In this document: one piece after another, positions 40,421 through 52,400 of the stretch
How the letters are laid out: the number at the start of each line of letters is the position of its first letter
Numbering within the stretch: the first letter of the stretch is position 1
Origin: Hymenolepis diminuta
Lineage: Eukaryota; Platyhelminthes; Cestoda; Cyclophyllidea; Hymenolepididae
DNA: 64,000 bases
Assembly (NCBI GenBank): GCA_900708905.1
Contig: CAADRB010000001.1
Coordinates: 3,343,161 to 3,407,160, forward strand
Direction of reading: 5' to 3'
Notes under the pieces: generated by a model
Database searches by the model: none
The model's input: only the letters and a program-made list of their open reading frames with translations
Told to the model about the DNA's origin: nothing
Made by a program: the position numbers and the translations under genes

Positions 40421-42470
40421 AGCGGAAGATATCGAAAATGGTCTACATACAAATGCTAAATTAAGTCCCTACGTTTCTTGATAAAAACCGTAGAAATTAT
40501 CATATTACCACTGCTCGCCGAATTGAGTCACAACGCTGGCTCTTATAAATTATGGTGCAACTTTTTCGCTTTCTAATTAAATGAATGCACTTTTATTACT
40601 AAGAGAATAGGAAAGATATAATCTTCACATTCTAAATTGTGGCATTTGTATCGGAAACAATTAAGAACATAATGGGTGCGCTAAAATCCAAAATGATGAA
40701 CGTTGTAAGTCATTAAGTTGGTGGAATAACCAAGACATCTGCAACATGTTAATTATTAATAGACATATTTATAGCATACTTCAAGGTTGAATACTGGATG
40801 ACGTCGGTGCGATTTACAGACCGCGTGATTAGGCACATTTCATGTCAGTAGACGAGCCTACGACATAACTTACCTCAGTATCCGATTTGGATTTGACCAT
40901 TCCTCCTCTTTTGTTATTAAATATTTCCCTCTTCATATTTGCTCCCACTTGATCGATTAGTCTCTTACAGAATAAGACCCTTTTTCAATGAATTTCACTA
41001 AAAGAATAGAACAATAGATAATGAGGAATAGTCGCAATATCATTTTATCATTTTATGTTGGGTACGATGAGAGACGAGTATTTTAAAGGCCTCTATATTA
41101 AGTTGATATGACTTTGTCTAGACAAGTCATCTAAAGTAATGTAAAAGTATTAAGGAAGGCAGATATTTTTTTAAATATTGTAAAAGTAAAAGAGGATTGG
41201 AAATCACTTTCCATGTTAATAAAGTTACACTACAATTAATCATCATACATTTTATTCAATTCATGTATTTCCCCTCGTTTGTTCTATTTTTCCTTATCAA
41301 ACCGTATTTCTAATCATTCCACTGAGCTTACACAAAATATTTGTGTAAATGGCATGCTACTTATTAGTATATAAGTAGACAATTTACATATCTCAAGAAC
41401 TCATCAAATGTATTATTTGCAATCATGCTGAATGCTCTATTCTTAATAGGATCTCACACTATGCTGTAGTTCAAAATAAGCACTGATTGAGCACCCCACC
41501 GACCTGTCTTGTTAAAACAACTTGGCTTAAGTAAAAAATACGTCGAGGCCGCATAAACTTAAGATGGATTAACTAATCAAAAAATCTAAATGTTCAGGAC
41601 GTAACTCACTTGAAACCTTGTTATTAAAAGTCGAGCATTAAAATATTAGGATGTGCGATGACCTAAAGTTAAACGGTCAGCTAAATCTGGAATTCTTTGG
41701 AAGTAAGACTAATTAGTTACACTGGAATTTTAGGAGCTTGCAGTACTTTCGTCTCTTATTCGATAATTTTACTAACCTCCATGTTTTTCATGAATAATAT
41801 GGTTAATTTCAGCGAACGACGGATATCTAATACTGGACAAACTTCCATCTGTAAAGGGGATATTAGTCAAATAATGTTGTTTATGTATGATTTAGATATC
41901 TATGGACAGGAATTAATGAAAATGACAAATCTGAAGAAAATGGAAAATTTTCATTAAATCGCATGCATTATTAGAAAACAACCCTAGACAGTCATATGAT
42001 TAGGTAACTTTATTATATAAATTTAAAAATTTACTAGTTACTCATTATATAATTAAGTAGATTTAGTAATAACCGTGTTTTAATTTTAATTAACCTGCTA
42101 CATGTTAAATACCATTCGAATTGCTGTTGGCAAACTATTAAAATAATAATAAAATAAAAATTTTTCTTGACCAAAAATATATTCGAAGGCAACTGTTAAA
42201 GTTAATTTATATACTGATATTTTTTCTTAAGAATTATACGTTCATAACTTGTTTAGGTTAACAAATTGACATATACTTGTAACCTCATTCGTGTATCTTA
42301 AACAATTAGTACATGGTTTTCCGTCGGTGACGACGGATGAAGGTTGAACAAGATAATGATCGTTTACTTAAAACGAACTTAGGTACAATTTGATGTCCTT
42401 TAATTACTTTCACATTTGAACATCTTTGTTCAATCGATAAATCAGAAAAAAAGTGTTGTTAATTTTATAG
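40421..42470. other. intergenic upstream of the MFS pseudogene
   Basis: The missing first transmembrane exon of the pseudogene should lie here. A hydrophobic frame near 41706-41790 (GILGACSTFVSYSIILL) is a weak candidate only. Confidence 0.4.
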
Positions 42471-43599
42471 GCAATATATCTTCGTATATAATTTCCTACG
42501 TTAATAAAAAGTCAATTGTTTTATCAACCCAATTAACTCTACATGGTTATTTAGCATTTTTCTTGGTGTTCAAGGTATACTAATGCCTATATTCGATGTA
42601 TTGGCCCTTAAAATCGGAGTTAAATTACTAGCATTTGTTGGTTATGTATTAGCTAGGCAAGTTTCGAAGTAATTATTAGTATAAGCCATCCACTCTTTTG
42701 TCCCAATATAAAGCGAGTTTTAATGTTTCTCCATACATTTTAGCATTGGGTTAATGATATCTTATGCGACAATTAAATGAAGTTTCGCTCTTTTTGTGGT
42801 AACGTATTCTCTAATGGTTGGGATAGGTGTTTCCGCTTTCGTCAGCGTTTAGATTTTTGTCACCATAACTGTACGTAGTATTCTGTTTTTTCATTCGTTC
42901 TAATTACTTATTACAAATAAATAACATTCATAGGATTTCAAATGCAATTGTTCTTCACTTTCTAAAGTGGAAGCCGATTTACCGTAGTTTAATTCCCGGT
43001 CTATCTGCATGTGAAATCGGAGCTGGAGTAATTGTAATGGCACCATTTCCAACGGGCCTCATTAGACGGTCAAATATTAGGCCCGACAACAAGACTTTAT
43101 ATGCTTGCACTTTGTGTATTGAGCGTTTGGCTTTCAGTCTATTCACAAATGAAAAACTCTTGAACCTGGTTCCGGCATCCATCTTGATTGTTGGCATTAT
43201 TCTTGAGGTTTTGCAGGCGATTGGATGCTGTTATTTGAAATTTCCAAATGAATATGTAAGTTGTATGCAAATGGTAATAACTATGTACCGGTTATGATTT
43301 TTTAAATGCATAATCAGATAGTAGAACTGCAATGATCATTACTTTTCCACAAATTTCATAAAATCAACATTTTAGTTAAAGTTGTCACCGTTATATCTAT
43401 TCATTTACATACGATAAATTCGATTTTTGTTGAAGATAAATGGTTATCAAAATTCATCTTGAGAAGAAAATTAATGTAATATGATAAGACTCTATTATTA
43501 ATAGGAAAAATCTTTTTATTAAAATACTAATCTAGAGTGGTCAAATCAGGGTTTACTAAGAGAACAAAGATATGCTAGACATCTATATTATATTACTAT

Positions 43600-43930
43600 T
43601 GTGGAAGTAACTTAAATTGGGTAAAGAGGGGAGATCAAAAAGTGGAAATCAAAAGAGTTACTTCATCTGATTTTTGGATTTGCGTTGTAGAATTTTCATC
43701 TGATGGGCGTTTCATTACTTTACGTTCCAAATTTCAAATTTCAAAATTCTTTCCTTGGATTACTGGTGGAATTCTTTTTCACCATGTCCAGTGCTTATTA
43801 ACCAATTGTTTGTTTCTGATGGCCGGTCTTGTCACTTCTATGTATTTCTTTTTCAAAGGTTGGGAAAATAACATGACTTTAAATGATCTTATGCAATTTA
43901 TATTATCTTTACATTACAGGGCTAGCCGAG
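43600..43930 (+). repeat. family B copy inside the MFS pseudogene intron
   Basis: GATTTTTGGATTTGCGTTGT, ACGTTCCAAATTTCAAATTT, CTTTCCTTGGATTACTGG and AAAGGTTGGGAAAATAACAT. The 104-codon open frame here is repeat sequence and has no counterpart in other copies. Confidence 0.55.
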
Positions 43931-44199
43931 CAGAGTTCACTTATTTGAGCTCCTAGGTATTTGTTAAATGTTAATTGAGCCTGAGAATGCGAATGAGAAA
44001 AGATAAGAGAGCTAAGGGCAGGAGATTTAATATTCACGTATAAAATTCTAGCCAAGTTAGTTGCTTATCATTACTGTTAAAATTTGTCACATGGGTTGGC
44101 ATATAATTATGAGATATCACTTTGCAAGATAACCTCAACAGTATTATCCCGGAGTTTTCTGCTGAGAAGCTCTCTTTTTACAACACCGCTTTCTAGTTT

Positions 44200-44300
44200 T
44201 TGGCGTTTAATAAATAGATACTGATGAGGATCAAACCCTCGACTTCTGGGTTTTCTGAGATTTATGCTGACCGTTACGCCACCGCCATACTCACATAATC
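44200..44300 (-). repeat. SINE family A head inside the MFS pseudogene intron
   Basis: Reverse complement gives GGTGGCGTAACGGTCAGC, then GTCGAGGGTTTGATCCTC with a clear B box. Confidence 0.65.
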
Positions 44301-44429
44301 GTTAAAAATCCGTTGTATCAGCATCACAGTAGGCTAGTTTTTACTATTATAACTACGCTTTCAAGTAGAATACAAATTATCACATCGGTTTATTAGTATA
44401 ATAAAATTGGTACCAGTAACTATTATAGT

Positions 44430-44660
44430 TACCTTGTGCGGTCTGCGAACGCATCTTCTAATTCTGATCGATGCTCATGTGTGTACATCGAATGATGTGA
44501 ATAGCCAATAGCTTTAGTTAATTCTGTTCAACAAGTAGGGTGGTAGAATGCGTGTTACCCTTAGGAGCGACTCCAGGATACCTTCATTCTGCTTTAGTGG
44601 ATGTTACACCAATAAGCCTTTTTGCTACCGCTAGGTAATCCTCCTAAGCAGTCCACTCGG
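44430..44660 (+). repeat. SINE family A copy inside the MFS pseudogene intron
   Basis: GATCGATGCTCATGTGTGTA, GTAGGGTGGTAGAATGCG, TTAGGAGCGACTCCAGGATA and the 3' part with GCTACCGCTAGGTAATC. It lies 130 bases from an oppositely oriented head. Confidence 0.6.
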
Positions 44661-45797
44661 CGTCTAGCAGAGTCCTCTATTATGAATTTGCTCCCGCAAT
44701 TAGCCAGGTTGCCCCCAAAGTAGCGATAACAAGAAAGGTATTGAGTGGAGAGGGTTTATTGATCCATAAGCGATGAGATAGTATGAATTTAATTATGTGA
44801 GCAGAGCTCCGTATGAGATAGGATACTAAGAATTTTAAGCGAACGGAGTCGCTGACCACGAGCTTGATCCTTAAATACAAACAACGCTAAGCTTCAGGGA
44901 TACTGATTGGCTGAGGGGGCCTCTGTATGCGAACCCCACATTACTCAAATCAAGTATTATTAGCACTCTCCTTAATGGACTTGGGAAGTTTTTATTTGTA
45001 AAGCAAAGCAATTCTCATTTTAATGATTCTTAGGAGAAATATACTGTAAAATAACAAATCTCTTTTATCGTGCATTTCAATAGTTGAAGAGGGCTTAAAC
45101 GAATCCGAGGAGTAAGTAAAATAATATAGCTTCTGTAGTCAACTATTATTAATTAGTATTTATTCATAGTTAATTTTCCTTTGAAGAACCTTACGTAGAA
45201 GTGAAAATATTTTGCCGTTCAAGATGCTTAAAACAGTCAAATTTTATATTCTTTGGATCATAATGTTGCGTGGAGTTTTTCAAGCCATCTTCATCATGTC
45301 TTTTTATACGGTAGGTGAATTGTTTAAATTGTATACAAGTTTCATTGAAATTGTTTAAATCGATTAAAATTTACAGATAATCGGACTGAAGGATATTAAA
45401 AATGATCAATATTTAATAATAACAGGAACTTGGAGTTCAGCAGCCACCATACTTGGGCAACTTATGTGGAGTCAATTGGCTGATCGAATCCCCTAGAGGA
45501 TGACTTATATTAATAGAATATTTCAATTAAATGAATAGTAACCCTCCACCATTTATTTCAGACACTACTTTCGATCGTCTATGACACGTGCTCATTGCTA
45601 CTATTTTTCCTTACGTTTACGCTGCATATACCAACTGTAAGGAAGTACCTCTTCGCATTTACCGTCATTTTATCTTCGTTTATGTTTCTAGCCTCCATGT
45701 GCTCATCTATTATGTCACGGGAAAACTGTTCGTTGAAAAATATTTTACTGCAAATTTCGGTCTCATATTCTCGGTTGTGGTAATTAAAATTAATTGA

Positions 45798-47589
45798 ATC
45801 AAAGTGGGTCATTATGATACCAACTTCCAAATGCTGTGTTAAATAGTAAATTAGGCTTTTAAATGGTATTGTCTATTGAACAATTTGAATCTAGTTATTC
45901 GGCTAACTGCAGAAATGGTAGTTTATGTGCTAATATTTAAATGAATAGAATAAAACAGTTCAGGTTAGGTACTTATACAAGTCAAAGTATGAACAATTTC
46001 AAATGTTTTTAGATCATTTTTAAATTTTAACAATACATTGATCTTTTCGAATATCCCAATTACTCCTGTAGTGGCACACGATTAGAGCTTCCTACTACTT
46101 CTAGGATGACTCCAGTATTAAGCTACTAACCATAAAACCTGGATGGCTACACATCCAACCACTCCATGCCACTAAATTGCCAGTCCCATTGTAACCCAGA
46201 GTCAAAAGACTAAAAAGTGCCTGAATATGTCTATTCAAGTGCCGTACAAGAAGAGCTGTGTTTCTGGCGATCTGTTTCACATAGCTTTAACAGGCTCATA
46301 CACAAAGGGGAGTTCCTAGGACACACTCTATGTTCAAAATATGTTTTTGTCACTTCGAAAACTGCCGAAAATATGACGAGCGACAATTCACACTAAAGCC
46401 AAAATGATGCAGTGATCTTTAGAAATATTTGTATTAAACATTATATCACAAACTTGTTTACACATATAAGAAAAATGATCCTGGATTTATATAGTTGGAG
46501 ATTTTGAAGAATTGAATTAAGGAAAGTTGATATATATGAAGAAATCAGAAAACTCTCCTTTGACAGGTTTTATCAGGGTCTTTCCTTTTATAATAACCTC
46601 TAAGTCCAAATGAATGCGTTAGAACTCTTGAAATATTTAATTGATAAAACCTGGAGCCATCTAACAAGAATAATAGATGAAAGCGAAAACTTAGCTTAGG
46701 TACGTTTGAGATAATGGGAACTAACACAAGATATTAAAGTAAGGAAGTAAGTTTAGTAATCTCTGTTTTACAGCAACGACTTATAAGTTACTGGACTGTC
46801 TTAGGCTAAATAGGAAAAAAACAGGTACTTGATCATCAATCCGAATAACGGCCGCTAACTAAGGTTTTCAAGTTTAAAGACTATATTTTTTTAGAAATAA
46901 TGCCTTTTTATACTGTAATTAGCGTAAGCATCAAAACCTTAAATTTGATAATTTATGTTACAATGTAATGCGCACTACATTGGTGGCATTTCGGAATCGT
47001 ATTATAATTGCATTTTATTCTGCCTTATTCATAAAAGTACTCTTACATGTATGTCAATCAATCAGAATATTTCAATATCACCCCAACATTGCAACGCACC
47101 GGTTTAAACAAAAATATGTTCTTATTTTACGGCTTCCCGGAGCAATAACATTTTCAGCACTTAAAGTGAAAGCGGACATCCGTAATCAAACTGTACCCCT
47201 GTGCTTTATATGCGCTGCTTCTGTCTTGCCAGTTAGTTTTAATTTCCGTTAACGCATATTTCTATCCCTAAAATAGCATAATTTATACACGAGCGACGAT
47301 CAGGAATAATAGTTATTTTCGTTCGTTTATTTATCAAGTTAGTACAAATTAAACTGTTTGGGCAAGTGAACAGATCTTGCGTCTTAATTGTGGGGAGGAG
47401 ATAAAGTGTTCGATCCGTGGATTGAGGTTTTTCCCACTTCCTTAGTCAGCTCAGGTTGAAGAATATAACCTGGCACTTTTGCATTTGTCCGTCTGCGCTC
47501 TTCAAAATTCCTTAAGCATTTCTTCAAAAGTCCCAAATATGCAGATTAGTGTAGCTATTCAATCCAGATTCGGAGATGGCATTCCGGTA
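45798..47589. other. intergenic, nothing convincing
   Basis: Holds a 94-codon plus-strand frame at 46968-47252 in slightly GC-richer DNA, unrecognised in either direction. Confidence 0.45.
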
Positions 47590-47940
47590 GCTATTATTAT
47601 TGCCCAAGGAAATGCAAAAAATTTGCGATTTTTAATTGTGCCAACAAACTATAAGGGGAAGGGGATCAAAAAGAAAGTGAGAGTAACGCCAAGGTAACCA
47701 AGAACCTTACGTCGTCAGATCTTGGATTAGGGTTGTACAATATTTATTAAATGGATATTTCACGTTCAAAAATTCAAATCTTAAGATTCGTCCTCTGAAT
47801 TGCAGCAAATGTTTATCGACGATGATCAATACTTATTGACCGGTTCTTAATCAAGAAGGGTCGACCTTGCAACTTCAATACATTTTTTCTCCCAACGGTC
47901 AAGAAGGCAAAATGATCTTGAATGATATTCAACAGCTTAT
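47590..47940 (+). repeat. family B, long copy
   Basis: GCAAAAAATTTGCGATTTTT, AATTGTGCCAACAAAC, GGGGATCAAAAAGAAAGTG, TCACGTTCAAAAATTCAAAT, and GGCAAAATGATCTTGAATG. The open frame at 47479-47697 partly overlaps it. Confidence 0.5.
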
Positions 47941-48971
47941 AGTCTTAACGTAACAGAAGTGAGAAAGCAAAAAATTTTAAGTTCACTATGATAGTTACCA
48001 GTTTAACCAAGCTATTTTTGTACGATTTTAAAGTACCGAGAAATAAAAAGATTGAAATCCTTGCAGTTTATTATAATGTAAGACCACTGTTTTCTTTTCA
48101 GTGAATATTAACGAAGGGATATCTCTAATACGAAATCGCTTGATATTATGTTTTAAGGATTCGAAAGTGAAAAAGGAGCCCTTTTTAACCAACACTCCAA
48201 TAAATTTCTCTGTCTAGCTTAACACGTCTTAGTGTTCACTTTCTATCTATTTTCGTTTCTGCTAACAATTGATATAATTTCTCCTACCTAGAACCAGTTT
48301 ACTAGCGAAATCGTTTTAGATGTTTGCATTCAGCATATTATTGAAATATAATTGGGCAAAAAACGTTGCGATGATCCCGAGTCATTCAAATCTGCCTTTT
48401 ATGTGTTCCTGGTTTTAGGCTTAGAGCCGCACTTTCCTCATTGCAACCTATGAGTTCACACAATTTCTTGTCAGTCATGTTATCTAGTTCATCTCAACAC
48501 ACAACCCTGCTCCCTTTCTCTTGTTTGTGTTAAGAATCATTAAAGATAGGACATTATTTGAGCAAGACATCCCTATTCGGAAGCTTATAATAATGATGAA
48601 TCTGGAGCATACAAGATTCAACGAAATACCTGGATGTAAACTTTTGCAGTTCTCACAGTATTAATTTATTTTCTTCACGTTCAATGATACTGTAAAGTAT
48701 AATCCTGAAAATGGCAATCTTGCCCAAATCGCAAGTCATCCAATGATACACAATCAAATTTTTATAAATATGATACAGGATTTTTGATGATCACATTTTG
48801 AACTCCTTTACTTAAATAGCATCAAATTTAATTGTTATTAATAAAACTAACTTTTTTGGTTTTTTTCTCGAAGTGCACAAGCTTAACACCTCGAGACATT
48901 ATGCAGCTGTTAAATTACATTCCAAGTTCATCATTTGTCTATCCTGATTTTGAAATCCACACTTTATTTAG

Positions 48972-49189
48972 GTTCGGTGATATCCTTAACTTTGCCAAGA
49001 GAACGATTAACAAATCCACGACAAACTCCACCTAGTAGCCAATCGGAAAAGACGACCGAAACATCAGCACTAGAATCTGCGGTAAACTACCACAACGTGC
49101 ATTTTCATTTCCTCACCCTCTCCAGATTCTGCCAATTACATTTTTATTTTTTACAGGATCAGCAAAATCGTTCAGAAGTAGCCCTATAA
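48972..49189 (+). pseudogene. possible C-terminal remnant of a membrane transporter, two exons
   Basis: 48972-49081 reads SVISLTLPRERLTNPRQTPP followed by a Ser/Thr/Glu-rich stretch ending ALESA. A 75-base GT-AG intron (49082-49156) and DQQNRSEVAL plus stop follow. A hydrophobic end, then PRER, then a polar tail would suit the last helix and cytoplasmic tail of the MFS pseudogene upstream on the same strand. The helix before it is not in a clean frame. The link is inference. The stop is 280 bases from the SF3B3 stop, in convergent orientation. Confidence 0.3.
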
Positions 49190-49468
49190 ACTTGCAAATT
49201 GACACCTCAAGGAAACAACGTCAGATTCTTCCTTATTAAAGGAAGAACAATGCTTTGCTATTCTGTCAACGGTTAAATAATACGAATATGCCTTGCTGCT
49301 AAATTCTTTTAAGTAGAAAAATGTTTTCAAAAAGCGTGATATATTTACATGATTTGCGCTTAGGAGAGACTGAGTGAAGATACGGCTAGAATGAATGACG
49401 TATATAAAAGGTAGTTCAAAACAGACAGCACATAGCACGACAGTAATAAAAACTTAAAGGCGGGGGAC

Positions 49469-52400
49469 CTAGAATGCGCATCTAGTACGCATATCCTCCA
49501 AACGTTTAGCAATGTCCGTAGGCGTCTTGTCCATCTCATCAGCAATATCCCGCTGTTTATCCGCTTCCAACGAGTTATACATCTCACAGAGATCACCATC
49601 GATTACATTCTGAAGTAAAGACATGAGTTAGTGAATCGAATAAATTAATGAACTGATTGACTACTGTATTTGAAATAAATAGAAGTAGTACCTTGCAAGG
49701 ATAGTAGAGTGATCGATAGTGAAGATGATCCCGACCAACGAGAGAAATATTTTCTGTGCGCATATGAAGCTCAAGATGTTGGAAGAAGGAGTAGGCATCC
49801 TTGGAGATGAATGGAATAAGAATACCAAGGGATCCTGATAGTGTGGAGTAGACTAGGGCTTCAGAACCACCAGGAATTAGAGTTGCCTTTTGGAGACGAG
49901 TCACCACTTCACCAACGTAGAAATGACATACCATCTAGGAGAAAATAGGTCGTCATATATCGATAAGTGGTCGTATCACTAAACATGTCTAGGCATGAGA
50001 CAATCCTTTAATCCTTAAGCAGTTAGGAGTCGTGTCTGATAAATCTGTTTTGCAACATTCACGCGATTTTTAAAGTTTGCAATCCCACCAGTGTCCTTCT
50101 AATAAGTTCAAACAGACGGGGATGTTTTAAGTAATTTCGCAAGAGATAAAACAATAAAACCAGCTAAACTCTAGAAACAATAATAAATGACCGAATGCAT
50201 GATTTTTATGACTTATATATTCTATGTAAAACTAAACGAAAAGATTGTTTTCTGTTCCTTCAACAAGAACATGAAACTTTTCCGAGACAATACAGGGATG
50301 AATGTAAAAAACATCAAACCCTTGAAATCCGTTTTAAAATAGTACTATAAATACTAATACTTAACGATCCTAGTTTAAGCATATTTCTCCAATAAAGACG
50401 AAAATCCTTCCTTCCCTCAGTAGATTTTATATTGAAAGTTATATATTCCCCATCTAAATCATATACACAATAAGACTTTTTGATAATAGCGAACTTAATA
50501 ATTACAAGATAGTAATATATTTATGATATATACAGCTCTTATTTGAGAATAAATTATCACTCGAACACGGTGGACCAAGGCTGAAATGAATTAGATCAGA
50601 GAACGCGGAGATTCGTTACGACGTGAAAAATAAATATTCAATCATATAAGCCTCCATAGGAAATAGATGTTAGCCGAAGTGCTATTGAAATCCCATTTAC
50701 CAAAAGTGGGTACCTGTGAAGCTGCACACAAAAATAGTTGGTTGGGACAAAGCTAAACGGATGCTAAAGAGGTGTTTGGTAATAAAGGTGAAATTTTGAT
50801 GATAAATGCTACAACGAACTTTTATTCCTCACACTATTGAACTGTGTGCTTAATAAATTGTATGGATTGTCGGTACCATAGACCCCTTACAAATAAAAGT
50901 GGAATGAAAAGGCACTGGCGGATTGATCAATACAAAAACAACAGTGATCTGCCAATTAATAGACTCCTTCGTTAAGTAGATGAGGGCTACAAGAATTGTG
51001 GAAAGAGGATGGCTGTGAAGCCATACAAGTTTATCCTTTGATTTTCCGTATGGGGAGTAAGAAAATTAAATAAAAGGATAAGCCTGAAAGAACTTCAACT
51101 TGAAAAGGCGGTTGACCTGATGATTTTGGATATCAGATGAAGCAAGATTCTCCTGATCCCTTAACTCTCACGTCTACTGCGTAAATACTGTTCATGAACT
51201 AGCGCCTTCTGCGTGCTTGTAAGTTCCCTCTTGGGGAAAAAATTATGAAGCTTCTTTGCCCTAACATGAGAGAAAAGCAGTTTAAATGCAGTCAGCAATA
51301 ATAAAAGAATTTAAACTCACATCCAACTTTTGACTGGCTCCACCCAGTGCATTTCGATCCCACAGCGAACGAGTTCCACTTGGATCCTCCTCCACGTTAT
51401 CATTGACGTCAGTAGGTAAACGAAGGACGATGACATTTCCAAACTTATCAGCCACTGCGGCGGTGGAATTGTCCAAAATTGCCAACTGAGTGACCCAACG
51501 TGGACTGGCATCGTCGGCAAAGATCACCAGCTGAATGTCCGCTCGCGGTTTATAGCGAACCCAAAAGAGGCTCTCTTGCACATCAGTCACAATGATACGC
51601 TGACCGATTCCGTAGATTCCGTTGATTAGGTTGGGAAAATGCTGTAACAAAAAAAACGGATTTTCGTAAGAGACTGTTCAAGGGTAAGAAAGTAGTTAAA
51701 CCTGGAGGCAAACAAACCCTATTTTCACTCTTCTTGAGCAATTTCTTCTTGCCCATATCATAGAGTCTCAAACGATTTCCAACACCGGCGAGAAGACGTC
51801 CTTGATAGGCACATAGAGCTGAGGGGTAGTCTTCAACTGGAGTATCGTGGACGAAATCTAGACGGTCTCCAGTGGGAGTGGTTCGGAAGACACGTAGGAT
51901 ACCACCCGTGCAGCTACGAGGATTGAGTACCAGATCCTTTGAGATGGCCACGATCACAAAGTACTCTCCGGGACTGTAAAAGTAATAACCAAATACTCAA
52001 CATTCTGGAGTAATATAAGGAGCAGATTTGAGCCAAATTTTAAAACATGATGCTGACTGAGTTGCTTGACTTGTAGTGATGACATGTTTGTGTGCTACAT
52101 CGAATGACTTGAATTCCAGACTCGAAGATTCATGTACGATTAATACTGGTCACCCAAAGAAATCCTAGAATGTTTTAAACCAAAAAGGACACTGGCAACG
52201 AACTTTGGAATTGCAGGTACAGTCATTAAGCTCTAGTGAGTTCATTTTATGTTAAAATAATGTAAACCTGCACTCCTAATAATATCATGCTTATTAAGAA
52301 AAAAATATTGGACATTAATTCACCCAGAAAAAGGGAAAAAGTCCTAAAATTTGAATTGTAAACAATAGAGTTCGAAGCGGCAAACAGTACCCATTAAGCA

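Larger units (their letters stand above)
42471..45797 (+). pseudogene. MFS transporter pseudogene (oxalate/formate-antiporter or monocarboxylate-transporter type), introns retained
   Basis: Six blocks read as one 12-helix major-facilitator transporter. 42471-42660: ISSYIISYVNKK, then, after a frameshift, WLFSIFLGVQGILMPIFDVL and LLAFVGYVLAR. 42744-42870: FALFVVTYSLMVGIGVS, interrupted by stops. 42968-43255: PIYRSLIPGLSACEIGAGV to LNLVPASILIVGIILEVLQ, with a clean GTAAGT donor. 45224-45310: LKTVKFYILWIIMLRG, GTAGGT donor. 45377-45496: TWSSAATILGQLMWSQLADR, then a stop. 45562-45797: TLLSIVYDTCSLLLFFLTF and KYLFAFTVILSSFMF, then a frameshift to VEKYFTANFGLIFS. Introns are kept, so this is a decayed gene or a DNA-level duplicate, not a retrocopy. 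The long intron 43256-45223 has filled with repeats. The first helix exon was not found. Substrate cannot be inferred. Confidence 0.85.

Noticed and set aside
41697..41957. 86-codon hydrophobic frame as a possible first helix exon of the MFS pseudogene
   Set aside because: No family motif and no matching donor. Noted only as a weak candidate.
43642..43956. 104-codon plus-strand frame
   Set aside because: Lies within a family B repeat. No other copy keeps the frame.
44222..44250. CTGATGAG as a hammerhead ribozyme core
   Set aside because: No GAAA element or closing stem at the right spacing. It lies in an inverted SINE head.
46968..47252. 94-codon plus-strand frame; the complementary strand faintly recalls a histone H2A segment (VQF then AEN, against LQF and AER)
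   Set aside because: The match needs three frame changes and missing bases. It is too weak to claim a histone pseudogene.
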